From: Aminipila butyrica
Lineage (GTDB): Bacteria > Bacillota > Clostridia > Peptostreptococcales > Anaerovoracaceae
Length of the DNA: 64,000 bases
NCBI RefSeq assembly: GCF_010669305.1
Contig: NZ_CP048649.1
Span: 1,488,001-1,552,000, forward strand
Reading direction: 5' to 3'
Shown here: piece by piece, positions 8,206 to 17,131 of the stretch
Numbering within the stretch: the stretch's first letter is position 1
Layout of the letters: each line of letters starts with the position of its first letter
The notes under the pieces: generated by a model
What the model was told of the DNA's origin: nothing
Database searches by the model: none
What the model saw: only the letters and a program-made list of their open reading frames with translations
Position numbers and translations under genes: made by a program

Positions 8206-9675
8206 ATGAAACGAAATTTCACAAAGGTAGAGCCGGAAAATGTGAAGATTCCGTATCCTCATTCCTATGAGGAGGAAGATGAAATTGATTTAAGAGAACT
8301 TTTGCTGGTGTTAATCAAAGGTAAAAAGCTGATTTCTGTCGTTACTGCACTAGTCGTGGTTGTCACGCTGATTGGTTCTCTCGTAATACCGAATATTAGC
8401 ATAGGAACAAAAGGTGAAGTGCAGACTGCAGTAAAATTATATTTTGGCGGCATTGATAAGGGATTGAGTCCAGATGGCCTGCCTTATGATCCCAATGAGA
8501 TCAAAGCAGCAGAAGTCTTGGATAAGGCTATGTCCAACATGGCTTTAAAGAACCAACCTACAGCCTCAGAGGTGGCTGCCTGCATTGCTTTGACCGCTGT
8601 CATCCCTGATGAGGCGGCAGAGACCCTTCAAAACATCGAGGATTTAAAAACAGAAGATTTAAAGCTGGAGAAACTGGAAAGCCTTGAAATTCATCCAGAT
8701 ACTTATGTCTTGTCATTTGATGTAAAAAATAAATTAGGTCTATCCCTAGAAGAAGGACAAGAGCTGTTGGATAATGTGCTTATTGAATATAAAAATCAGC
8801 TGATGAAAAAATATTCGGACTATAGTGTCTTGGCAGACACCTTTGCGGGGGATTTCTCAGTAGATAAATACGATTACATACAGGCGACGGATTTAATGAA
8901 CGAACAGATCCAAAGCATGGAACAGTATACGAAGAACTATATGACGGATGACAGTTTTACGTCACAGAACACAGGTATGTCAAAAGCAAATATTTTAGAT
9001 GCCCTGGAGGCCGTGAGAGATGTACATATCGAAATGCTTTATACTAAAATCGCCGTCTCTTATGCAACCAAAAATGCAGATAAAAGCGTAGCCGTATATG
9101 AAAAGCTGGCAGAAGATAAACAGCGAGAATACAGTAAGCGCAGTGAAGAAGCCAGCTCCTTGTATCTGCTGATTACCAACTTTAAAGTGCCTGAGCAGAC
9201 GATGGTTATCAGCGGCAGCACAGGGGGGACGTTGGCATTAAAAGGACAAAACACTCAATATGACAGTATGGTAGCGAGGTATGTTACAGCAGAAAATAAG
9301 GCTACTATGGCTTTAGCCGATTCAAATTACTATCTGGCTGAAGCCGCAAGGTTTAGTGATTCGAATACATTTTCAGGCCCTGATAGTCAATCAGCAAAAG
9401 ACATTGTCAAGTTACTTGCAATAACCAAGGGAAATATCTCTCAGAATATGAAAATAGTAAATACGACAGTGAAGGATTACTATAACGATAAGGCTTATAA
9501 AAAGTATGCAGAACAGCTTATTCCGACTCAAAGCTATGAGAAAGATAATGACATCAACCTTCTCCTAAATGCGGCGATTGCGTTTGTAGCAGGCATTATA
9601 CTGGGCTCCTCAATTGTATTGTTCAGGGAGTATCTAAAGAACGATGAACAGGAAGGAGGAGGAGATGAAGCGTAG
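8206..9675 (+). CDS. Wzz-like polysaccharide co-polymerase, paralog A
   Basis: Protein of 489 aa with the topology of a Wzz/chain-length determinant: cytoplasmic N-terminus of about 40 aa, membrane segment (about 45-65), a large extracytoplasmic domain rich in helices and a second membrane segment near 447-470 followed by a short acidic tail. The first extracytoplasmic block holds KLYFGGIDKGLSPDG and the middle holds SQNTGMSKANIL; both recur in the next gene. There is no C-terminal tyrosine-kinase domain. AACGGAGGAAC precedes the ATG. It probably governs length or export of the polymer made by the downstream enzymes, by analogy with CpsC/Wzz; the match is from topology and context rather than strong motifs. 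Confidence 0.65.
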   Translation: MKRNFTKVEPENVKIPYPHSYEEEDEIDLRELLLVLIKGKKLISVVTALVVVVTLIGSLVIPNISIGTKGEVQTAVKLYFGGIDKGLSPDGLPYDPNEIKAAEVLDKAMSNMALKNQPTASEVAACIALTAVIPDEAAETLQNIEDLKTEDLKLEKLESLEIHPDTYVLSFDVKNKLGLSLEEGQELLDNVLIEYKNQLMKKYSDYSVLADTFAGDFSVDKYDYIQATDLMNEQIQSMEQYTKNYMTDDSFTSQNTGMSKANILDALEAVRDVHIEMLYTKIAVSYATKNADKSVAVYEKLAEDKQREYSKRSEEASSLYLLITNFKVPEQTMVISGSTGGTLALKGQNTQYDSMVARYVTAENKATMALADSNYYLAEAARFSDSNTFSGPDSQSAKDIVKLLAITKGNISQNMKIVNTTVKDYYNDKAYKKYAEQLIPTQSYEKDNDINLLLNAAIAFVAGIILGSSIVLFREYLKNDEQEGGGDEA

Positions 9676-11041
9676 ACTATCAATACGGACTCAAAAACTA
9701 ATGGCTGTCAGCTTAATTCTTGCCTTACTGATTACCTTCGCATGTCCTTGGTTGGCAGAAGGTAGAACCGGATCCGCTACGACGTATATATCCCTAGCTT
9801 TTGATGGAATAGGAGAAGGGCTTGATTCAAAGGGAAATCATTTTGATATCAACGAAATAAAAAATGAAGAGATTCTAAAAAAGGTCCTGAAGAATACTGG
9901 ACTGGAAAAAAAGTACACACCGCAAGAATTAAAACAGCGAATCGTCATAACACCTTTGGCAGGCAAGAGCGCATTGAACGAATTGACTAAAATGAATATA
10001 CGGGTTGATAAAACAGAATCGGTTGCAGAAAAGGCGATTCATACAGGAGATTATGAAATTACCGTTAAAGAAATCGGTTTATTGCCTAATCCTTTTGCCA
10101 ATCTTAAATTGTCAAAAGCCCTTGTAACCGAATACCAGAATCATTTAAAGACAGCTTATCTGAAAGACTCTAGTGTTTCGTTAGCCTATAAGAAAGACGA
10201 TATGTTTTCGTTGGATTATCCGGAAATGATGCTGGTAATGGCACAGGAGGCTGATGCTCTGGTCCGATATATTGCGACATTTGAAAAGAATTCGCCGGAG
10301 TTTGTCTCGCAGAAAACTGGACTTACGTTTGCAGATCTTCGTTCTCAGGCAGAAACAGTACGGGACAAAGAAGTAGGAAATACAGCAGATATTGTAGACT
10401 ATTACATCCTAAGCAAAGATGACAATCGCTCAGCTTATGAGAATGTTAAACTGAAAAGGGCTAATTTGATACTGACCAAAGATCAGGGTATAGAAGGCGG
10501 CATTAACTATATCTTGCAGGCTTACGACAATACTTCGAATTATATTATCGCTTCGGAAGATGCGGCAGATTTGGCAACAAGCCAAGAAAATGAGTTTTAC
10601 GGCATGTTAATGGATCAATTGGTGAACAGTAAACATGCCACAATAAGTGCTAAATATGATGTAACAAAAATTCAGCAGCATTTAGATAAGCTATCTCATC
10701 CTCAAAACCCAGAGACGGTAGAAGCGATGACAAAAAGTGTATCAAAAGATGCCAAGGTGTCTTTTGAGAGAATGGAGGAGCTAAAAAGCCAGGTCAAAGC
10801 CTTAGCAGAAGAGAATTACGACTTAAATATAGGCAGTAAGATTTCAATCTCTAAAGCTTCATACCATGTCCATACATGGGGAAATTTATTGGTGAACTTT
10901 ATCCTTTTTTTAATTTTAGTCAAGCTGATTCATAGCTTATATCTCTATTACAAAGGGAAGGAAAAGGATTATTTCAGAGAGGCTTTGGCAAACAAATATC
11001 AGATTATAAATGATGTCGTCCAAAAGAAACTAAAAAGATGA
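9665..11041 (+). CDS. Wzz-like polysaccharide co-polymerase, paralog B
   Basis: About 458 aa, overlapping the end of the preceding gene by 11 bp. The ATG at 9665 is preferred because GGAAGGAGG lies just upstream. The protein has an N-terminal membrane segment (about 10-30), a large extracytoplasmic region and a second membrane segment near 410-430 with a basic cytoplasmic tail. It is a paralog of the previous protein: LAFDGIGEGLDSKG matches LYFGGIDKGLSPDG, and SQKTGLTFADL matches SQNTGMSKANIL, in the same order. The tandem, translationally coupled arrangement suggests a hetero-oligomer. No bacterial tyrosine kinase or CpsB-type phosphatase is seen in the window. Confidence 0.65.
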   Translation: MKRRLSIRTQKLMAVSLILALLITFACPWLAEGRTGSATTYISLAFDGIGEGLDSKGNHFDINEIKNEEILKKVLKNTGLEKKYTPQELKQRIVITPLAGKSALNELTKMNIRVDKTESVAEKAIHTGDYEITVKEIGLLPNPFANLKLSKALVTEYQNHLKTAYLKDSSVSLAYKKDDMFSLDYPEMMLVMAQEADALVRYIATFEKNSPEFVSQKTGLTFADLRSQAETVRDKEVGNTADIVDYYILSKDDNRSAYENVKLKRANLILTKDQGIEGGINYILQAYDNTSNYIIASEDAADLATSQENEFYGMLMDQLVNSKHATISAKYDVTKIQQHLDKLSHPQNPETVEAMTKSVSKDAKVSFERMEELKSQVKALAEENYDLNIGSKISISKASYHVHTWGNLLVNFILFLILVKLIHSLYLYYKGKEKDYFREALANKYQIINDVVQKKLKR

Positions 11042-11080
11042 ATGTGTGTAGAAAGCAAAAGATAGAGTAAGGATAGGAAT

Positions 11081-11434
11081 ATGAAGAAACGAAAAAATTT
11101 GTATTTAGTCATAGCTTTAATTACTATGATACTGTCAGTAAACATGGCTATACCAAATGAGACCGAAGCTTTAGACAGTAAGATTCCACAAGAGCACATA
11201 AAACAAGTAGAAGCCAGTTTTACACAACTTGTAAATAATACGGATCAGTATATGGATCGTTCCTTGCAAGAAAAGTCCTTACATATCAGCCGCTTCATCA
11301 GCATCGCAATTGTGCTCGTTCTTGCTTATCTATTTTGTATACATCTTGCTGTAAAAAATCATTTATTTTTGGTCCAAACCAAGAAAAAGAAGCAGACAGA
11401 ATCAACCTATAGTTTACAAGGAGTCAATCAGTGA
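11081..11434 (+). CDS. Small membrane protein of unknown function
   Basis: A 117 aa protein with no family I recognise. It has an N-terminal signal-type segment (about residues 7-24), a short extracytoplasmic stretch with many Gln and Asn, a membrane segment near 70-92 and a basic C-terminal tail. The start has AAGGATAGGAAT before the ATG. Its last four bases overlap the start of the sugar transferase gene (GTGA), which suggests translational coupling. It may be an accessory of the initiating transferase or of the Wzz-like pair, but this is inferred from position only. Confidence 0.65.
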   Translation: MKKRKNLYLVIALITMILSVNMAIPNETEALDSKIPQEHIKQVEASFTQLVNNTDQYMDRSLQEKSLHISRFISIAIVLVLAYLFCIHLAVKNHLFLVQTKKKKQTESTYSLQGVNQ

Positions 11435-12837
11435 AAAATACAAAACAAGGCTCCTGGAAACTTATCGTACTTGATTTGTTTTCTATGACTATTGCCTTTG
11501 CTGCTGCAGTATGGGTTCGTTACGGCGTGATGTTTGATGAGTGGATTCGGATTATATATGGCACTATATTGATGGTTTTGTGTATCAGCTATATTTGCAT
11601 TTTTGCGCTGTTTGAATCCTACCAAGATTTTTTTAAGAGAGGGTTCTTTGAAGAACTTATTCGAGTTGGCCGCCTCAATTTAATTTTAGCACTATTTATC
11701 AGTGGCGTATTTTTTTTCTTTAAAATCGGAGCTGTGTATTCAAGAGTTTTTTTTGTGACTTTTTTCTTGTTTAATATGGCAATCAGCTATCTACTGAGGC
11801 AATATTTTAAAATCATTCTTTTAGGCTATTTTAAACAAAGTAAATTGAGCAATAAAGTGATGCTAGTGACCACTTCAACTAGTGCAGAGAGCATCCTGAG
11901 CAACATAAAAAAAGAAAGAGAGTGGGGATTTCAAATAACCGGTGTGGCCATCGTAGATAAAAATATGGCTGGTAAAGAAATCAATGGCGTTCCAGTAGTG
12001 GCTCATCGGGAAAATCTTTTCGATGTGGTTACCAAGGAAGTGGTAGATGAAGTATTAATCAATGTGCCGAATGCAAGGCACCTTCAGTTAGATGAGGCCA
12101 TATTAGAATTTGAAAATATTGGGTTAACGGTAAATGTAAGCATTGCTACCTTTAACCTACGGGTCCATGAAAAGACCTTGAAAAACTTTGGTGGATACAA
12201 TGTACTCACCTTTACGACAAGGGTGTACAATACCAGTTCTATGCTGATAAAAAGATTTCTGGATATTGTCGGTGCGTTGGTAGGATTGACTCTTACTTTT
12301 TTTATCAGCCTTTTGATTGTCCCAGCTATCTTGATTGAATCTCCAGGACCGATTATTTTTTCTCAGACTCGAATCGGTAAAAATGGTAGACGCTTTAAGA
12401 TTTATAAGTTCCGCTCTATGTATGCAGATGCGGAGAAACGAAAAAAAGAACTGATGGCTCAAAATGAAATGCAGGGATTGATGTTTAAAATAACAAAAGA
12501 TCCCCGGATTACGAAAGTAGGGGCCTTTATACGAAAGACTAGTCTGGATGAACTGCCCCAGTTTTTCAATGTATTGAAAGGGGATATGAGCCTGGTTGGG
12601 ACAAGACCTCCCACAGAAGATGAGTTCTTGCAGTACGAAGGAAGACATAAACGCCGCCTAGCTTTGAAGCCTGGTATAACTGGCCTGTGGCAAGTCAGCG
12701 GACGAAGTGACATCGATAATTTTGAAGATGTGGTTAAGTTAGATTTGGAATACATAGATAATTGGTCCATATTGCTGGACATGAAACTTTTGCTGAAGAC
12801 GGTGGGGGTTGTGGTGTTTAGAGTAGGGGCGAGGTAG
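11431..12837 (+). CDS. Polyprenyl-phosphate sugar-1-phosphate transferase (exopolysaccharide initiation)
   Basis: Integral membrane enzyme of 468 aa that should load the first sugar phosphate onto undecaprenyl phosphate. The N-terminal half has four to five membrane helices and a Rossmann-like domain (about 140-240), as in WcaJ/WbaP-type proteins. The C-terminal half is the bacterial sugar transferase domain: a membrane segment after KRFLDIVGA, the FKIYKFRSM motif, DELPQFFNVLKGDMSLVGTRP and KPGITGLWQVSGRSD. The GTG start has AAGGAG 7 nt upstream and overlaps the previous stop. Which sugar is transferred (glucose, galactose or a modified N-acetyl sugar) cannot be told from the sequence. Confidence 0.92.
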   Translation: MKNTKQGSWKLIVLDLFSMTIAFAAAVWVRYGVMFDEWIRIIYGTILMVLCISYICIFALFESYQDFFKRGFFEELIRVGRLNLILALFISGVFFFFKIGAVYSRVFFVTFFLFNMAISYLLRQYFKIILLGYFKQSKLSNKVMLVTTSTSAESILSNIKKEREWGFQITGVAIVDKNMAGKEINGVPVVAHRENLFDVVTKEVVDEVLINVPNARHLQLDEAILEFENIGLTVNVSIATFNLRVHEKTLKNFGGYNVLTFTTRVYNTSSMLIKRFLDIVGALVGLTLTFFISLLIVPAILIESPGPIIFSQTRIGKNGRRFKIYKFRSMYADAEKRKKELMAQNEMQGLMFKITKDPRITKVGAFIRKTSLDELPQFFNVLKGDMSLVGTRPPTEDEFLQYEGRHKRRLALKPGITGLWQVSGRSDIDNFEDVVKLDLEYIDNWSILLDMKLLLKTVGVVVFRVGAR

Positions 12838-12903
12838 GTGTACTGTATTTAAGATTTGTGTATTTGCCTTACTAGTCATGTAATTAGACAGTTAGTTAAT
12901 ACA

Positions 12904-12931
12904 ATATAAGCTTATAAATTTAAGCTTATAT
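12904..12931. terminator. AT-rich hairpin at the entry to the glycosyltransferase block
   Basis: A perfect 11 bp inverted repeat, ATATAAGCTTA (12904-12914) with its complement at 12921-12931, has a 6-nt loop. It is followed by TTAGGTTT rather than a clean T-run, so termination may be weak. It sits in the 141 bp gap where the base composition changes to strongly AT-rich. Confidence 0.4.
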
Positions 12932-12978
12932 TTAGGTTTATTATTGGATGTGGGTGGATTCAGGAGTAGCTTAAAATA

Positions 12979-14151
12979 GTGATGAAAAAAAAAGTTAAAT
13001 TAAACAGGCAAGATAAAAAATTGCAAATTGCAATGCTTGGACATAAACGAATTCCATCTCGTGAAGGTGGAGTTGAAATTGTTGTAGAAGAATTAGCTAC
13101 TAGAATGGCTTCTCTTGGTTATGATGTTACTTGTTATAACCGCAAGGGTCATCATATAGCAGGGAAAGAATTTGATACATTTTCAAACAGCACTGTTTAC
13201 AAAGATATTAAATTAAAATCGGTATTTACTATAGATAAAAAAGGTATGGCGGCAATGAGTTCTTCGGTCTTTGCCGCCATAAATGTGGCTTTTAGTAAAT
13301 ATGATGTTGTACATTTTCATGCGGAGGGCCCGTGTGCCATGCTTTGGTTGCCGAAGCTGTTTGGTAAGCATTGTGTTGCTACTATACATGGTTTAGATCA
13401 TCAAAGAGATAAATGGGGAAAGTTAGCAAGTGCATATATCATGATGGGAGAAAAATGTGCAGCTAAATATGCTGATGAGATTATTGTTCTCAGTAAAGGA
13501 GTACAGCAATATTTTAAAGAGACTTATGAACGTGAGACTAAATTTATTCCTAATGGTGTGAGGCCCCCTGTCTTACGGGAAGCAAACTTAATTAAGGAAA
13601 TGTTTGGATTAGAGAAGGATAGTTATATTCTTTTTCTTGGTCGTATTGTTCCAGAAAAAGGTATACGCTATTTGCTAGAAGCGTATAAACAAACAAAAAC
13701 AGATAAAAAACTAGTAATAGCAGGTGGGGCATCTGATACAGATACGTTTATGAGTGAATTGAAACGGATTGCTACTGGTGACGAGCGGATTATTTTTACT
13801 GATTTTGTTCAGGGAGTGATTTTAGACGAGTTGTATAGTAATGCTTACTTGTATACGTTACCGTCTAATCTTGAGGGAATGCCGTTAAGTCTACTAGAAG
13901 CTATGAGTTATGGAAATTGTTGTATTGTTTCAGATATTCCAGAATGTATTGATGTTGTAGAAAATAAAGCAATTGTCTTTAAAAAGGCTAATATAGAAGA
14001 CTTAAGAGATAAATTGCAACAGGCTTGTGATGATAAAAATATGGTAAAAAGATACAAAACAAAAAATGTAGATTATATTTGTAATAAATATAACTGGGGC
14101 GATGTGGTAGATAAAACGATTAAGTTATATGAAGAAATGGTAAAGGCATAA
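12979..14151 (+). CDS. Glycosyltransferase family 4 (rhamnosyl/capsule type)
   Basis: GT-B fold glycosyltransferase of 390 aa. The N-terminal LGHKRIPSREGGVEIVVEEL segment is typical of the DUF1972-type capsule glycosyltransferases. The C-terminal GT4 domain contains FLGRIVPEKGIRYLLEAY and SNLEGMPLSLLEAMSYG with the EGMP..LLEA nucleotide-sugar-binding motif. It should add one sugar to the lipid-linked repeat unit on the cytoplasmic face. The start is uncertain: GTG at 12979 or ATG at 12982, with AGGAG 12 or 15 nt upstream. It is the first gene of the AT-rich block. The sugar donor is not predictable. Confidence 0.9.
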   Translation: MMKKKVKLNRQDKKLQIAMLGHKRIPSREGGVEIVVEELATRMASLGYDVTCYNRKGHHIAGKEFDTFSNSTVYKDIKLKSVFTIDKKGMAAMSSSVFAAINVAFSKYDVVHFHAEGPCAMLWLPKLFGKHCVATIHGLDHQRDKWGKLASAYIMMGEKCAAKYADEIIVLSKGVQQYFKETYERETKFIPNGVRPPVLREANLIKEMFGLEKDSYILFLGRIVPEKGIRYLLEAYKQTKTDKKLVIAGGASDTDTFMSELKRIATGDERIIFTDFVQGVILDELYSNAYLYTLPSNLEGMPLSLLEAMSYGNCCIVSDIPECIDVVENKAIVFKKANIEDLRDKLQQACDDKNMVKRYKTKNVDYICNKYNWGDVVDKTIKLYEEMVKA

Positions 14152-14250
14152 CAGAACTGTTAGGATATATATTCTTAGAAAAAGTTCAAAAATCTATATA
14201 CAATTATATATCATAAGACTTTCAGATCGCAAACATTTGGAGGAAATAAA

Positions 14251-14982
14251 ATGATACCCAAGATTATACATTATTGTTGGTTTGGAAAAGGTGAGAAATC
14301 AAAACTTCTTCAAAATTGCATAGCAAGCTGGAGAGAATTTTTGCCAAATTATAGGATAATAGAGTGGAATGAGGAAAATTTTAATATTGAAAATGCATTG
14401 CCATATGTTAAAGAGGCATATGAAAGAAAGAAATATGCTTTTGTTTCTGATTATGTGCGACTGTATGCGTTGGAGAAATATGGAGGAATATACCTGGATA
14501 CAGATGTGGAAGTAAAAAAAACTTTGGATTCATTTCTGAAGTATAGCGTAGTGTTTTGCTTTGAAAGTGATAATCGAGTGGCAACGGCTGTAATGTTGGC
14601 AGAACAAGGAAATAAATTAATTAAGCAATGGAAAGATACTTACGATATAAGACACTTTATTTCAAGCCAAGGTGTAATTGATATGACACCAAATGTTAAA
14701 GAGCTTACAGACCTATTGAAAACTCTAGGAATTATACTAAATGGGAATAGACAAGAAATTTCTAGTCTGAATTTGTTGGTATGTGAAAAGGAAACCTTTT
14801 GCCCATATGCAATTGGTGAATCGAGAAATCAAAGTTTTAGCTCTTCTTACACCATACATTGGTGTGATGGTAGTTGGGTATCAGGTTCTGTGTGGGTTAA
14901 ACATAAAGTTATTATTCTAATAAAAAAAATGATTGGTTCTCACAAATACGAGATTATAAGGAAGAAAATTAAGGGTATTTAA
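14251..14982 (+). CDS. DXD-type glycosyltransferase (capsular polysaccharide, GT32-like)
   Basis: Glycosyltransferase of 243 aa with the IPKIIHYCWFG opening and the DXD sugar-binding region YVRLYALEKYGGIYLDTDVEV (about residues 70-90). This layout is typical of Gly_transf_sug proteins in capsule loci. GGAGG lies 7 nt before the ATG. The gene follows the GT4 gene after a 99 bp AT-rich gap and almost abuts the Wzy-like gene. It probably adds a hexose to the repeat unit, donor unknown. Confidence 0.88.
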   Translation: MIPKIIHYCWFGKGEKSKLLQNCIASWREFLPNYRIIEWNEENFNIENALPYVKEAYERKKYAFVSDYVRLYALEKYGGIYLDTDVEVKKTLDSFLKYSVVFCFESDNRVATAVMLAEQGNKLIKQWKDTYDIRHFISSQGVIDMTPNVKELTDLLKTLGIILNGNRQEISSLNLLVCEKETFCPYAIGESRNQSFSSSYTIHWCDGSWVSGSVWVKHKVIILIKKMIGSHKYEIIRKKIKGI

Positions 14983-14983
14983 G

Positions 14984-16240
14984 ATGAAACCATGTAGGGG
15001 TAAATTTAATAGTGAATTGGTGATTATGCTTTTTTTCCTATTGACACCATTGATAGAAATATTAAATTCAAATTTATTAATGAACTTTGGTGGAGATTCA
15101 GTTCTGGGAAAAATTTATCGTTTTTTTTATATATTGGCAATGTTTGTAATATTATTCAAAGATAGATTCCGAAAAAAGTCGTTGAATAAAATAATTGTAT
15201 TTATAAGTATAATTACATTTTCTGCAACGATTAAGGGCATCTGTTTTAATACTAATTTTATAGAAACATTTTTTATAGGGAGCAAGTATTTATTACCTGT
15301 CATGACTTTTATAGTATTAGAGGAACTGAACAATAAAAATAAATTAAAAAATGATTTTTTTTATTCTGTCATGTATAAGTATAGTATTATCTTACCATTC
15401 ACCTACATTTTACCTTTAATATTGAAAATGGGGTATTATCAGTATTCAAATCATATAGGGTATAAAGGTTTAAATTATCAAATTAACGATATTAATATTA
15501 TCTTTGGCTGTACGAGTCTATTTTTGCTTTATTTATTTATAAAAACAAAGCACATAAAATATGCAACTTTAACACTGTTAAATGTATTTTGCCTTTTATA
15601 TATGCAAACTAAAACTAGTATTATTATAGTAGCTCTTAGCTTACTTGTTAGTGGTTTGCAATATACTAAAGGTAGAAATAGGCTTATTAAATTAGTGATT
15701 CAAATAATGGTAATGATTTTAATTATAAGTGTTATTTCAACAAAATTTCAAGATCAAATAATAGGGTATTTTGCTAGATTAAATGAGATGTATGTATATA
15801 TGACAAAACAAGGATACTCTTTTTTTGAGTTTTTAACGACTACAAGAAGTTCTCGTTTATCCCAGATTCAATACGTATATGATTTTGATAAATTAAGCGG
15901 ATATTTAAAGTGCCTAGTTGGATTACCAGAGAAGCAGTTTCTCAATTCAGAAATGGATTTTTTCGATATTTTTTTTCGATTTGGAATAGGCATGTTACTA
16001 TTTATACTTATTTTTTTTATTAGGCCTTTGATTATCGCAATCTTCAATTATACTTATTCAAAAGATATCGAGGATGCACAACTGTTATGTATATATAGTG
16101 TAATGATACTATTTTCAGCATTTGGTGGTCATGTATTAATGTCTGCATATTCAGGTGCAGTTTTAGCTTTAGTAGGATATGAAATAATTAGACGTTATCA
16201 TTTCATTCGCATTAAGCAAGGAGAAGTCAAATGTCATTAA
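14984..16240 (+). CDS. Wzy-like O-antigen/capsule polymerase
   Basis: A 418 aa integral membrane protein with about ten to twelve predicted membrane helices. It has a long extracytoplasmic loop near residues 270-330, which includes TTRSSRLSQI. Such loops are common in Wzy polymerases, which join flipped repeat units outside the membrane. Sequence identity between Wzy proteins is low, so the call rests on topology and on the neighbours: glycosyltransferases, a Wzx flippase and Wzz-like proteins. The start follows the preceding stop by one base. Codon use is extremely AT-rich. Confidence 0.75.
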   Translation: MKPCRGKFNSELVIMLFFLLTPLIEILNSNLLMNFGGDSVLGKIYRFFYILAMFVILFKDRFRKKSLNKIIVFISIITFSATIKGICFNTNFIETFFIGSKYLLPVMTFIVLEELNNKNKLKNDFFYSVMYKYSIILPFTYILPLILKMGYYQYSNHIGYKGLNYQINDINIIFGCTSLFLLYLFIKTKHIKYATLTLLNVFCLLYMQTKTSIIIVALSLLVSGLQYTKGRNRLIKLVIQIMVMILIISVISTKFQDQIIGYFARLNEMYVYMTKQGYSFFEFLTTTRSSRLSQIQYVYDFDKLSGYLKCLVGLPEKQFLNSEMDFFDIFFRFGIGMLLFILIFFIRPLIIAIFNYTYSKDIEDAQLLCIYSVMILFSAFGGHVLMSAYSGAVLALVGYEIIRRYHFIRIKQGEVKCH

Positions 16241-17115
16241 CCATATTTACGCCGACATATAATAGAAGACAGAATCTTGAACCATTATATAGGGCTTTAT
16301 GTGCACAAAGTTGTATGAATTTCGTGTGGCTTATTGTAGATGATGGCTCTTTAGATGACACAGGAACCTATGTTGAAAAATGGTCACATGATACAAGACT
16401 ATCAATAACATGTATTCAACAGAAGAACCAAGGTAAGCATATCGCTATGCGTACAGGTATTCAAGAGTGTAAGACAGAATGGTTTATCTGCGTTGACAGC
16501 GATGATCTATTAACACCAGATGCTGTTGAAAGGATGTATGATAATATCGTTGAAAAGAAAAATCAAGAGGGAATAGGCTTTATCTATCCAAGGTATGGGT
16601 ACAATGGAGTTAGGCAGGGAGGATGGATTCCTGAAGATATTGCAATGATTCATATTATGGATGCAAAGGAGTTATTTAATGTAGCAGAAACGGCAATATT
16701 GTTAAAGACAAAGTATCTAAAAAAAATAGATATTCCACAATTTCCAGGGGAAAATTTTTTGAGTGAAGAAATAATATATAATTTAATGGCTATTAATGGT
16801 AAAATATGGGTAAAAAAAGAAAAAATTTATTTAGCAGAGTATAGAGATGATGGATTAACAAAATCAATCTTTAGGATGTGGGTTAAAAATCCAAAAGGAG
16901 TATATTTACTACTACTTTCTCGATACAAAGCTTCCGAATCTTATCCATGGAAGAAAAAAATGATTAGCAGAATAAAATGTATTATTAACTATAATGCATT
17001 CTCAATTGCTAAACATAAAAGTAAATTTCTTTTAGAAAGTCCATCTATACTTCTCTCAATTGCAACATTAGCTCCATCCATTTTCTTTTATTGGAAAAGA
17101 TATGTAAAAAATTAG
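16231..17115 (+). CDS. Glycosyltransferase family 2
   Basis: GT-A fold enzyme of 294 aa. It opens with LTIFTPTYNRRQNL, has the nucleotide-binding WLIVDDGSLDDT and the metal-binding VDSDDLLTPDAV (the DXD equivalent, near residue 87). The C-terminal part holds a basic amphipathic region. AAGGAGAAG precedes the ATG, and the gene overlaps the end of the polymerase gene by 10 bp. It should act on the cytoplasmic face during repeat-unit assembly. The sugar transferred is unknown. Confidence 0.92.
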   Translation: MSLTIFTPTYNRRQNLEPLYRALCAQSCMNFVWLIVDDGSLDDTGTYVEKWSHDTRLSITCIQQKNQGKHIAMRTGIQECKTEWFICVDSDDLLTPDAVERMYDNIVEKKNQEGIGFIYPRYGYNGVRQGGWIPEDIAMIHIMDAKELFNVAETAILLKTKYLKKIDIPQFPGENFLSEEIIYNLMAINGKIWVKKEKIYLAEYRDDGLTKSIFRMWVKNPKGVYLLLLSRYKASESYPWKKKMISRIKCIINYNAFSIAKHKSKFLLESPSILLSIATLAPSIFFYWKRYVKN

Positions 17116-17131
17116 AAGTTAGGAAATAAAT

